A stretch of DNA of 64,000 bases, from positions 45,851-109,850 of the forward strand of contig CALIYX010000016.1 of the NCBI GenBank assembly GCA_938049335.1, read 5' to 3'. Of the stretch, positions 9,407 to 17,602 are shown piece after piece. The translations under genes and the position numbers were made by a program. The notes below the pieces were generated by a model. That model saw only the letters and a list, made by a program, of their open reading frames with translations. It had not been told where the DNA came from and did not search any database. Positions within the stretch are counted from its first letter, which is position 1; each line of letters starts with the position of its first letter. Origin of the DNA: an uncultured Clostridia bacterium (GTDB taxonomy: Bacteria > Bacillota > Clostridia > Peptostreptococcales > Anaerovoracaceae).

Positions 9407-10439
9407 TGATAAGACATATGTTACAGAAATAAATAAAAAAAGAGAGGAACTTTGGTACAATAGGTTTTACCACAAACTTTCAAGTACTAAAGGAGTCCTC
9501 TCATGAAAAGTATAACCGAAGGAATGCGTTTCCGCCAGCGTTTATGTGAATATGCAATTAAACATGGTGTAACATGTGCTGCAAAACGATATCTATACTA
9601 ATAGACAGTTTGTTTATCGCCAGTTAGAAAAATATAACGGAGATGTTAGAAGCCTAGCACTTAAATCAAGAAGACCACATAATAGTCCTAACGCTCACAC
9701 AAAAGAAGAACTTGCCTTAATACGTAGAATGCTTAAACGAAATGGAGTATATGGATTGGCAGAGGTTTTCATCAGATGCAAATAGAAAGGCTATACAAGA
9801 AGCTTTGCAAGTATGTGCCGGCAAATACGAAAAAAGGGTTATAGAAAGCCAATAATGCATAAAAAGAGTTATTGTAAGTATGAGCACATGGAAGGTAAAT
9901 ATCCAGGTGATAAGGTTCAAATAGATATAAAGTATGTGCCAGCTGAATGTATACGATTTCAAAGCTACGGAAATAAATACTATCGAATTACAGGAATAGA
10001 TGAATACAGCAGAAAACGAGTACTAAAAATAGTAAAAGAGAAGAGCACATATGAAACATGTAAGTATTTACAGGAATTAGAAAAGAGAATGGGCTTTCCT
10101 ATTCGCATGATTCAAGTTGATAATGGCAGTGAGTTTGTAAATGATGGTGATGTACAGAGCGTGAAAGTGCATTTGAGAAGGCTGCAAAAGCATTGGACAT
10201 GTAGTTAAGAAGGATAAGACCATATTCACCTTGGCAAAATGGTAAAGTCGAAAGAATTCATAGGGAGGATGGGAAGATTCTCTATGGAAGAAAAGTATTT
10301 ACAAGTGAAAAAGACCTAAGAAAACAAGTATCAAAGCATGAGGCTAGGTATAATAAGACAGCAAAAACAGTTCTTGATTTCAAGAGCCCAAACCAAGTTG
10401 TATCGGAATACTTCTCAAAGCGTAACATATGTGTTGACA
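9407..10439 (+). mobile_element. degenerate IS481-like insertion sequence
   Basis: Imperfect terminal inverted repeats start with TG and share ACATATGTTAC (9414-9424) with its reverse complement at 10422-10432. They enclose a DDE transposase relic. No target duplication is obvious. The left 95 bases between the end and the transposase ATG are non-coding. The element separates the housekeeping operon from the accessory island. Confidence 0.6.
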
Positions 10440-10443
10440 ACTA
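9503..10443 (+). pseudogene. IS481-like DDE transposase, several frameshifts and a stop
   Basis: Pieces in different frames assemble into one transposase. MKSITEGMRFRQRLCEYAIK starts at 9503, and the frame breaks near 9598. The helix-turn-helix region continues from 9600 to 9785, the frame shifts near 9783, and the catalytic core runs to about 10155 with acids in VQIDIKYV and VDNGSEF. A further shift and an in-frame TAG near 10195 precede the last part with the glutamate in VERIHRED. At least four lesions mean it cannot move by itself. Confidence 0.85.
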
Positions 10444-10476
10444 AGAGATACAGTCAACAAAGCTCGAAAATGACGA

Positions 10477-10505
10477 TTGACAGTTTTTTTAAAAGGGTCT
10501 AAGAT
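10477..10505 (+). promoter_or_regulatory. probable promoter of the methyltransferase-GHKL-HEPN operon
   Basis: TTGACA (10477-10482), 17 bp, TAAGAT (10500-10505). It lies just downstream of the IS end and 33 bases before the methyltransferase start. Confidence 0.6.
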
Positions 10506-10537
10506 AATAATGGATAATTGTTTTTTGAGGTGAAATA

Positions 10538-11671
10538 ATGAGAATAGTAGATTTGTTTTCAGGAGCTGGTGGATTGACCTTTGGCTTTTATTACAATTTA
10601 ATAGATGGGCAATTTGTTAGAAATGAAAATTGTAATATTGTTTTTGCAAACGAATACGATGTAGCAGCAGCAGAAGCGTTTAAACTCAATTTTCCAAATG
10701 TTAATATGATAAATAAAGATATTAAGCTATTATCAGAAAAAGAAGTGTTAGAGATTACTTGCGATGAGGATATTGATCTGATTATTGGAGGACCTCCATG
10801 TCAATCATATAGTTATGTAGGGAAAAGAGTATACGATGATAAAGCGAAACTCTATAATGAATATTTTAGAATGTTGTCCATTATACGCCCTAAAATGTTC
10901 CTTTTTGAAAATGTTAAAGGAATGTTGTCAATGAAAGACTCTGAAGGTAAATTTATCATTAATGATATTGAAGAGAAGTTTGCAAGAATCAATGATGATT
11001 TGGGATATAATATTGTTTATGATACTTTAGATGCAGTAAATTATGGGGTTCCACAGCATAGAGAACGTGTGTTTATTATTGGTACTAGAAATGATTTAGA
11101 AATGAATTGGAGTTTTGATGATTTACCTAAAGACAATTATCATTTGACATTAAGTGAGGCAATATCTGATTTTCCTCGAATCGAATCAGGAGAAGAAATT
11201 GTTGAATACGGAGATTCAGTACCAGTAAATGCATATCAATATTTGATGAGAGGGAATTGTCAAAATTTAACAGGCCATTTTGTATCTTCTTATGGAGATA
11301 AGATACAGACAGTAATGAACCATGTTATTCAAGGTGAAGGTAAGAATTATATTAATAAACTAGTAGATCAAGGTGTACTTGATCAAAGGTATAGATTAAC
11401 TTCAGGCTATAAAAATACATATGGAAGATTATATGCAGATCAACCTTGCACGACTGTTACAAACAATATGTCAACACCATCAGGGTTAAGATGCATACAT
11501 TATGAACAGAATAGAGCTTTAACTCCAAGAGAGGGTGCAAGAATTCAATCTTTCCCAGATTGGTTCATTTTCTATGGAAAGAAGAATGAAATAAAGACTC
11601 AGATTGGGAATGCCGTTCCTCCGCTTTTAGCAATTCGATTGGCAAGACAATTAGAACAGATATTAGATTAG
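10538..11671 (+). CDS. DNA (cytosine-5-)-methyltransferase, Dcm/HpaII type
   Basis: Methylates cytosine C5 in a short DNA target. All main motifs are visible: I DLFSGAGGLTFGF, IV GGPPCQSY with nucleophile C88, VI ENVKGM, VIII QHRERVFIIG, and X IGNAVPPLLA. The variable target-recognition region lies at about 200-300, so the site cannot be read. The 377 residues form a complete enzyme. No endonuclease of PD-(D/E)XK, HNH or GIY-YIG type is linked. Instead the next gene begins 8 bases later and encodes a MORC-like ATPase, so self/non-self marking for that system is the likely role (inference). Codons are AT-rich, unlike the upstream operon. Confidence 0.92.
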   Translation: MRIVDLFSGAGGLTFGFYYNLIDGQFVRNENCNIVFANEYDVAAAEAFKLNFPNVNMINKDIKLLSEKEVLEITCDEDIDLIIGGPPCQSYSYVGKRVYDDKAKLYNEYFRMLSIIRPKMFLFENVKGMLSMKDSEGKFIINDIEEKFARINDDLGYNIVYDTLDAVNYGVPQHRERVFIIGTRNDLEMNWSFDDLPKDNYHLTLSEAISDFPRIESGEEIVEYGDSVPVNAYQYLMRGNCQNLTGHFVSSYGDKIQTVMNHVIQGEGKNYINKLVDQGVLDQRYRLTSGYKNTYGRLYADQPCTTVTNNMSTPSGLRCIHYEQNRALTPREGARIQSFPDWFIFYGKKNEIKTQIGNAVPPLLAIRLARQLEQILD

Positions 11672-11679
11672 AGGTATTT

Positions 11680-13833
11680 ATGCAGAACTCAGATAATGTT
11701 ATTTTTTTTAATTTTTCATATTTTGCATTGAGACTTTTAGGAAAAGGGTTATATTCAAATCATTGGACAGCTATTGCTGAATTGGTGGCTAATGGATTAG
11801 ATGCTCAGGCTAACAATGTCAAAATTTATATTAATATGATTGATAAGAAAAATTCTACCATTGAAATTTTTGATGATGGAATAGGAATGAATTATGATGA
11901 CTTGTCAGAGAAGTATGCACTCATTGGAAAGGATAAAAGAAAAGATAGAGAATTATCGGATGAAATTAAAAAGCAGGTAATGGGAAGAAAAGGAATTGGT
12001 AAATTAGCTGCGTTATATTTGTCAAATAAGTATTATTTAATATCAAAGACTAAGAATGAAGGCGAATCTGCATGGTGCTTAGATGCATCTAAAGTCAAAG
12101 ATTCAGATATTCCACATTTGGACAGATGCAATATAAAAGATGTGGGGATAGAATGTCTAGATGAATGGGGAAGAATCAAGACAGGTACAATGATTCATCT
12201 TACAAATGTAGATCTTACTAATTTTGGAATTAAGACTTTGGAAGGTTTAAATGCTAGACTTGCAGATTTTTACTTGACGGAAATGATTAATGGTCAGATT
12301 GAAGTCTGTGTATTATTAGATGAAAAAGACAAAAGAAAATTTCAAAAAGTAAGAAAATCAATTGCATTTAAAAACTTCTATGCATTCTTCAATAATACTG
12401 AAAATGATTTCGATGATAAATTATCATCTGGAGTACAAATAGTAACAAATGTTGAATCAATTTCAAATATAAAAAGACCAGTAATAAAAATTGATTCAAA
12501 ACAATTTAAAGTTAGTGGTAAACAATTTTTCCATAAAAGTAATGGTGAATTTACTGAACAAGAACTTGAATATACTATGTCTGGATGGATTGGAATTCAC
12601 ACATCAATAAAAAAAGAAGATGCTATTTTGAACGATCCAAACTATTTAAAAAACAAAGCTTATCGTCCAAACCAGTTGAGATTATATGTAAGGAAAAAAC
12701 TAGCTGTTGATAATTTTTTGGATTATTTAAAAAACACACAAGCTTTTAGTAATTACATTGAAGGTGAAATTAGCTTCGATATATTAGATGATAATGAACT
12801 GGGAGATATTGCAACTTCGAATAGACAAGGATTTATTGAAAATGACGAAAGAATTATTTTATTGATAGATATTCTGAAGCCTATTATTAATAATTTAATA
12901 AGAGCGAGGATAAAGATTGCTAATCAAATTCATGATGAAGTTGAGAAGTATCATAATGCAGAAAAAGCAAAAATAGAATTAGAACGTAAAAGAGAAGAAG
13001 ATAAGAGAAAAAAGGCAGAGGCAGAGGCAATACTTATTGAAGAGGAAAAGCGGAGGGCAATAGTTGATAAAGAAGCTGCTGAAGAGGAAAGTAAGAAGCA
13101 AAAAGAACGTGCGGATAAGTTAAATGTTAATCTGGGTAGTGAGAAAAAAAGAAACTATTTTCTTGTAGATTCAATGGATGAGAAACAGATTGATTTTGCA
13201 AAACGCCTACATATGTTAAAGATAAACGCATCCACAATGCAAAAAAATATTAAAAATTGTGTTATGAAATTACAAAGAAAAAGATTTAAAGAAGACGATG
13301 CATGGGAATGGCTAAAAAAGATGTCATATCTTGTTTCAAGAATACAAGCTGTTTTAGAATATGGAGCGGCTGCGAACTTTAACACGAAAGACGAATATGT
13401 GTTCGGTGATGTCTTTTCCTTTATAAAAGAATATTGTGATAAATTCCTTGTTAGAAATCAGGAAATTGCAGTAGAAACAAATATAATAGAAAATCGTAGT
13501 TTCAAAATCAGATTTGTACCACAGGATATTATTATTATCATAGATAACATTGTTAGCAATTCCATCAAACATAAAGCCCGAAATTTGCGAATTAACTTAG
13601 ATGTTAATGAAATCGAGGCGAAGATGGATTTCATTGACAATGGTAGCGGAATTGATTCAAATGTTGTTAATCTTGATGAGTTATTTGAATTTGGTAAAGG
13701 GTTTACACAGACTGGAACAGGTGTGGGGTTATATCATATAAAGGATATTGTCGATAATAATCTTCACGGAATTGTAAAAATAGACTCAGAGTTAAATAAT
13801 GGTTTTACATTACAGATAAGGATAAAGAAATAG
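11680..13833 (+). CDS. dual GHKL protein: MORC/Hsp90-like ATPase plus histidine-kinase-like module
   Basis: A 717-residue protein with two separate GHKL ATP-binding domains. The N-terminal one has ELVANGLDA (N box, E34/N38/D41), DDGIGM at 65-70 and GRKGIGK at 102-108, the pattern of MORC, MutL and Hsp90 type ATPases. A long charged coiled coil spans about 407-487. The C-terminal module has a possible phospho-acceptor helix with H511 (KRLHMLKINAS), N box N623/N627, G1 box DNGSG at 653-657 and G2 box TGTGVGL at 678-684, so it looks like an intact histidine kinase. There is no membrane segment or signal peptide, so it is cytoplasmic. The receiver-domain gene starts 1 base after its stop. MORC-like ATPases in restriction-modification neighbourhoods have been noted in comparative genomics; the exact role here is unknown. 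Confidence 0.85.
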   Translation: MQNSDNVIFFNFSYFALRLLGKGLYSNHWTAIAELVANGLDAQANNVKIYINMIDKKNSTIEIFDDGIGMNYDDLSEKYALIGKDKRKDRELSDEIKKQVMGRKGIGKLAALYLSNKYYLISKTKNEGESAWCLDASKVKDSDIPHLDRCNIKDVGIECLDEWGRIKTGTMIHLTNVDLTNFGIKTLEGLNARLADFYLTEMINGQIEVCVLLDEKDKRKFQKVRKSIAFKNFYAFFNNTENDFDDKLSSGVQIVTNVESISNIKRPVIKIDSKQFKVSGKQFFHKSNGEFTEQELEYTMSGWIGIHTSIKKEDAILNDPNYLKNKAYRPNQLRLYVRKKLAVDNFLDYLKNTQAFSNYIEGEISFDILDDNELGDIATSNRQGFIENDERIILLIDILKPIINNLIRARIKIANQIHDEVEKYHNAEKAKIELERKREEDKRKKAEAEAILIEEEKRRAIVDKEAAEEESKKQKERADKLNVNLGSEKKRNYFLVDSMDEKQIDFAKRLHMLKINASTMQKNIKNCVMKLQRKRFKEDDAWEWLKKMSYLVSRIQAVLEYGAAANFNTKDEYVFGDVFSFIKEYCDKFLVRNQEIAVETNIIENRSFKIRFVPQDIIIIIDNIVSNSIKHKARNLRINLDVNEIEAKMDFIDNGSGIDSNVVNLDELFEFGKGFTQTGTGVGLYHIKDIVDNNLHGIVKIDSELNNGFTLQIRIKK

Positions 13834-13834
13834 T

Positions 13835-14830
13835 ATGAGGTATGATTTAAGAGTATTGTGGGTTGAAGATACTTCAACTTACTTTGAAGCAACAAAAGAA
13901 ATTTTAGAAATGTTTTCTGAAGACATTGGAATTTCTTTGAAATTTGATTATATCTGTAATACAGCTGATTTTTTTTATAAAATAGAAAATGATGCACAAG
14001 GATTCAAATTATATGATTTATTTTTTATAGATTATAGTTTGTCTGATAATACAGTTGGAAGCGATCTAATAAGGAATTTAAGAGACAAAAAAATGGATTC
14101 TGATATATTATTTTATTCGTCAGAGAATGAAGATGATATTAGGACTGAAGTTAAAAAAAATTTAGGTTCGTATGAAGGTGTATACATTGCAAATAGAAAA
14201 AATTTTGAAGAAAAGTCTAATTATCTCATAAATAAAAATGCCCGAAAGCTAACAACTTTATCTAATATTCGAGGTTTCTTGATGGACCAGACATCTGAGA
14301 ATGATTATACGATTAAATCCTATATTTTGCGTAATTTCTCAAAACTCGATGAATGTCAAAAAAAACAAATTGCAGATTTGTTGCTGGATTATATAAAGAA
14401 AAAGCTTGATACCTTTGAAACCAATGCTAAAAGTACAATTAATAGCCTAGAACAAAATGGAATTACCAATATTAATACGACTATGAAATCTATGGATGAA
14501 TTATTTCCTATAAAACTAAAGTACCAAGTATTTGAAAAAATGATTGCCTTTTTATCGGAGAACGCATTTGATGATGTGACTGTCAAACAATATATAGAGG
14601 ATATTATTTCTGCCAGAAATAAACTGGCACATAAGAAGTTGGATGTATGTAAAACACAAAAGTATATTAAATATTATGATACAATTAATCAGTTTGAATC
14701 AAGAAAATGTGGTGAAGATTGTAGTAATCATTCGGACGAGAACAAATATTCTTTAGAACAATGGGACGAGTTACGTAAGATGGTACAAAAATTTGGCAAG
14801 AGTATAGATGTGATTCAAAGAAATTTATAA
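13835..14830 (+). CDS. receiver domain fused to HEPN-type putative ribonuclease
   Basis: 331 residues. Residues 1 to about 125 form a response-regulator receiver: acidic pair E11/D12 in LWVEDT, phospho-acceptor D66 in FFIDYSL, S95/S96 and a basic residue near K122. The rest is helical, and ISARNKLAHKK supplies R261-N-x-x-x-H266, the RX4-6H catalytic motif of HEPN RNases with the favoured Asn after Arg. There is no DNA-binding helix-turn-helix, so it is not a normal transcription regulator. It is coupled to the dual-GHKL gene. Phosphorylation by that kinase module releasing or restraining RNA cleavage is my inference. The C-terminal tail has a small CGEDC element. Confidence 0.75.
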   Translation: MRYDLRVLWVEDTSTYFEATKEILEMFSEDIGISLKFDYICNTADFFYKIENDAQGFKLYDLFFIDYSLSDNTVGSDLIRNLRDKKMDSDILFYSSENEDDIRTEVKKNLGSYEGVYIANRKNFEEKSNYLINKNARKLTTLSNIRGFLMDQTSENDYTIKSYILRNFSKLDECQKKQIADLLLDYIKKKLDTFETNAKSTINSLEQNGITNINTTMKSMDELFPIKLKYQVFEKMIAFLSENAFDDVTVKQYIEDIISARNKLAHKKLDVCKTQKYIKYYDTINQFESRKCGEDCSNHSDENKYSLEQWDELRKMVQKFGKSIDVIQRNL

Positions 14831-15158
14831 AGACCTAAATGCAATAACAAGTTGGACACATTTTAAGAGTGTGTGACAAAAGTCTGTAAATTAAAGAATA
14901 AATTAGCCTCATGTGGTAATATAAAAAGGTACTTTAAATTATCGTGTGGGTGAGGTTTTTCATAAACTCTAAATTATCATGTGGGTACCAATAAAATCAA
15001 GAGCACTTCAAGCTCAAATGCTTGAAGTGCTCTTTGTAATAAGAAAACCCCGCGTTAGACGTGGGGTTCAGTGTACGCTACGCGTTTGACCAGAAATCCT
15101 CTCTCCGTTAGGATATAATTGCGGTCTGCCAACTGCAAAATCATAGGAGGAGGACATC
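14831..15158. other. non-coding scar region between the cassette and IS200 relic
   Basis: No credible gene. It holds two direct copies of TAAATTATCRTGTGGGT (14935-14951 and 14970-14986), which look like insertion-sequence end scars. It also holds a terminator hairpin (15001-15035) and an IS200-style hairpin at 15046-15068 (AACCCCGCG / CGTGGGGTT, one G-T pair). Confidence 0.5.
15001..15035 (+). terminator. Rho-independent terminator
   Basis: GAGCACTTCAAG (15001-15012) pairs perfectly with CTTGAAGTGCTC (15021-15032), followed by TTT. It is about 170 bases past the receiver-HEPN gene and would end that operon. The A run before the stem makes it usable in both directions. Confidence 0.7.
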
Positions 15159-15647
15159 ATGGGTCTTAACGACATAAATAGTCTATCGCATTCGAAATGG
15201 AATTGCAAATAACATATAGTATTTGCACCAAAGTACAGAAGAAAAGTATTTTATGGACAGAAAAAAGTAGCAATAGGAAAGATTTTAAGACAACTGTGTG
15301 AATGGAAAGGGATAAATATTATCGAAGCTGAGGTATGCCCTGACCATATACATATGCTGGTTGAAATACCACCCAAAATTGCAGTTTCAGGCTTTGTAGG
15401 GTACTTAAAAGGTAAAAGCAGTACGCTAATATATGAGCAATTCGGCGAACTAAAATATAAATATAAAAATAGGTTGTTTTGGTGCAAAGGATATTATGTA
15501 GATACGGCTGGTAAAAACATGAGCCGAATTACGGAGTACATAAGAAATCAACTTGAAGAAGATAAGTTGGGAAATCAATTAAGCATAGCTGAAGTTGGAT
15601 ATTTTTATTCCTTCTGGTGTTTCAGGCCATATTCCTTGTCTATATAG
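15159..15647 (+). pseudogene. IS200/IS605 TnpA (Y1 transposase) with in-frame stop and replaced 3' end
   Basis: After MGLNDINSLSHSKWNCK there is an in-frame TAA (15210-15212) where the family has a tyrosine, then the frame continues HIVFAPKYRRKVFYG. The HUH motif (CPDHIHMLVEIPP) and the catalytic tyrosine helix (EYIRNQLEED) are still readable. The last about 20 residues no longer match TnpA, because the end runs into an IS3-type fragment on the other strand. A GGAGGAGG site precedes the ATG. It is dead unless the stop is bypassed. Confidence 0.85.
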
Positions 15648-15686
15648 CTCAATACACTCTAACTTATATTCATGACTGTAACGCAT
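15597..15686 (-). pseudogene. IS3-family OrfA N-terminal fragment
   Basis: The minus strand from ATG at 15686 reads MRYSHEYKLECIELYRQGIW followed by PETPEGIK, the typical start of an IS3-family OrfA helix-turn-helix protein. It stops at the junction with the IS200 relic, so only about 30 residues remain. The AT-rich stretch upstream (15690-15720) resembles the scar repeats near 14960. Confidence 0.65.
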
Positions 15687-15843
15687 GAAAATACCCCAAA
15701 CAATAATTTAGAGTTTCAATTTGATAAAGCCATACAATATGCATATCAATAGATATTTAGCTTTTTAATATATATAATAGTTATAATAAAATATCAAGGC
15801 TTTTATTATATACAATACTAAAACAAATATATGAAAATAAGTA

Positions 15844-16713
15844 TTATAAACTAGGTAAGATATCTTTAAATGTCTTCATATGTTTATCCAATTTTGACTT
15901 AGTACATTTATATTCATGTTCAAATATTTTGATATTACAATCAGAAATTATTAATAAGTGACGTTTGTTGTTTATATTAATACAAATAGTATTATTTCGA
16001 ACTTCCGACAAATGTCTATTTATGTATGAATCAATCTTTGACTGGACTTCATTTAAAAATAAAATATTGACCTCAAAGAATTTAATAAATATGTCAAATA
16101 ATAATTTATGGTATTCTATAATTGTTACGGAAAGAGAAATATTGGGAGGGAGTTGATATTGATTGAATATTTTAGAAGAAGTATTCTTTATCCTCATTTT
16201 TCCTGACTTGCTAAATTTAAATTTTTCACCTTCAACTAATATATAATCTAGATTAAAACTATATCTATTTTGAAAATAGTATACAGGCAGATGTCCATGC
16301 AGTGTAAAATTTCTAAGTGTACTCATTAAACAATAGCAAAATTTATTGTTGTATATTTCAGAAATAAAAGTTTTCAACTCTGAATTCGAAGGGGAATCAA
16401 ACTTCGCTACTAAATCAATAAACATCTTAGATACAGCTAAATAGTTTGCTATTAAAGAATTTATAACACAAAAATCGTTGAAAGGTTGATTTGTATTTCT
16501 CGTAAGCCTATCATCTGAATGTACAATGAAATTATCAAAGATTTGATAAAAATTAAATTCTGTCATGTAAAAAGAATCTCTCATTGTTTTAAAGTAATCC
16601 TGTATATTAATATATTTTTCGATAAAAGATGATTCTTCTTCAGTTGGTGAAATAAATTCACCTAACTTCGATGTGTCGATATCTTCAAGTGATAATACTG
16701 TTTTATTATTCAT
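15844..16713 (-). CDS. hypothetical protein with HEPN-like RNxxxH motif
   Basis: I do not recognise a named family. The 289-residue protein is AT-rich, cytoplasmic and mainly helical. The stretch LMSTLRNFTLHGHLPV gives R134-N-x-x-x-H139, the RX4H signature of HEPN ribonucleases, placed after a helix as in that fold. A strong AGGAGGAAG site lies next to the ATG. It stands alone on the minus strand in the island, converging with the IS relics. It could be an abortive-infection-type RNase or a toxin with no visible antitoxin. The motif alone is modest evidence. Confidence 0.6.
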   Translation of the reverse strand: MNNKTVLSLEDIDTSKLGEFISPTEEESSFIEKYINIQDYFKTMRDSFYMTEFNFYQIFDNFIVHSDDRLTRNTNQPFNDFCVINSLIANYLAVSKMFIDLVAKFDSPSNSELKTFISEIYNNKFCYCLMSTLRNFTLHGHLPVYYFQNRYSFNLDYILVEGEKFKFSKSGKMRIKNTSSKIFNQYQLPPNISLSVTIIEYHKLLFDIFIKFFEVNILFLNEVQSKIDSYINRHLSEVRNNTICININNKRHLLIISDCNIKIFEHEYKCTKSKLDKHMKTFKDILPSL

Positions 16714-16889
16714 GACTTCCTCCTAATAATAATTTATTTTGGTATCAGTATATAATAAAAAAATCATGTTGTATGCAAAAAATTAAACTATCTATTTGTA
16801 GCATTATGCAAACTATATCTATATAAATACTTATAACATATGAATAAAGTATTTTGTGAAATACCTTAAACGTAGAGAATCATTTTTTA

Positions 16890-16898
16890 TGCTATAAT
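16890..16898 (+). promoter_or_regulatory. extended -10 promoter of the cyclase gene
   Basis: TGCTATAAT (16890-16898) is a TGn-extended -10 box. No good -35 is seen at the usual distance. The AAGGAG ribosome site and ATG follow within 20 bases. Confidence 0.5.
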
Positions 16899-16916
16899 CT
16901 CTCTAAGGAGACCCAC

Positions 16917-17561
16917 ATGAAAGTAATAGATTTAACACACACAATCAAAGAAAACATGCCTGTCTACCCAGGCACCGACACACCAAAACTAATGCCAGCA
17001 AATACCTACGAAAAGGACGGCTTCAAGGAAACACTGATGCAGCTGTACACGCATACAGGAACCCACATGGACCCACCAGCACACCTCTACGCAGGAAGAA
17101 CAACTCTGGATCAGTTTCCTCCAGAGCAGTTCATCGGAAAGGCACTAGTCATAGATTGCAGAGACCTAAAAGAAGGAGAGGCAATAACCATGGACCTCAT
17201 CCGCATTCACGGATCAAAGGCAGAAGAAGCAGACTTTCTGCTTTTCAATCTAGGCTGGGATAAACGCTGTGGAAAAGATACATATTTCGGAGACTAAGCC
17301 TGCATAGATGACGAAGTCCTTGACTATATCATCGCAGGAAACTACAAAGGCATAGGCTTTGATGTAATAGGCCTAGATCCAATCGCAGACGAAAACCTAA
17401 CAAGACATAAGAAACTATTTAAGGAAACAGAAATCGTCAACATAGAAAACCTAAAAAACCTAGACCAGTGTGGCAGTAATCTCTTCTGGTTCAGCTGCTT
17501 CCCCCTAAAACTAGAAAACTGTGACGGCTCACCAATCAGAGCAATCGCTTGGTTTGAGTAG
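16917..17561 (+). pseudogene. cyclase/kynurenine-formamidase-like hydrolase interrupted by one in-frame stop
   Basis: Metal-dependent amide hydrolase of the cyclase family. The metal motif HTGTHMDPPAH is intact near residue 44. The frame is closed by TAA at 17295-17297 after FGD, yet the same frame runs on to 17561, reading ACIDDEVLDYIIAGNYKGIG and then IGLDPIADENLTRHKKLF, which is the normal second half. A single base change from a sense codon explains it. The N-terminal 126 residues alone would lack part of the fold. It could be a recent pseudogene or a sequencing error. Confidence 0.8.
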
Positions 17562-17602
17562 AAACTAGACTGCATAACTAATGCAGTCTAAAAGGAGCCA
17601 CT

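Noticed and set aside
10538..14830. A classical restriction-modification system
   Set aside because: The methyltransferase is complete, but neither partner shows endonuclease motifs; their motifs are ATPase, kinase, receiver and HEPN.
13835..14830. An ordinary DNA-binding response regulator
   Set aside because: No winged helix or other helix-turn-helix follows the receiver; the C-terminal part is helical with RNxxxH.
9272..16740. A prophage or integrative conjugative element
   Set aside because: No integrase, structural, relaxase or attachment-site evidence is visible; only insertion-sequence relics and a defence-like cassette.
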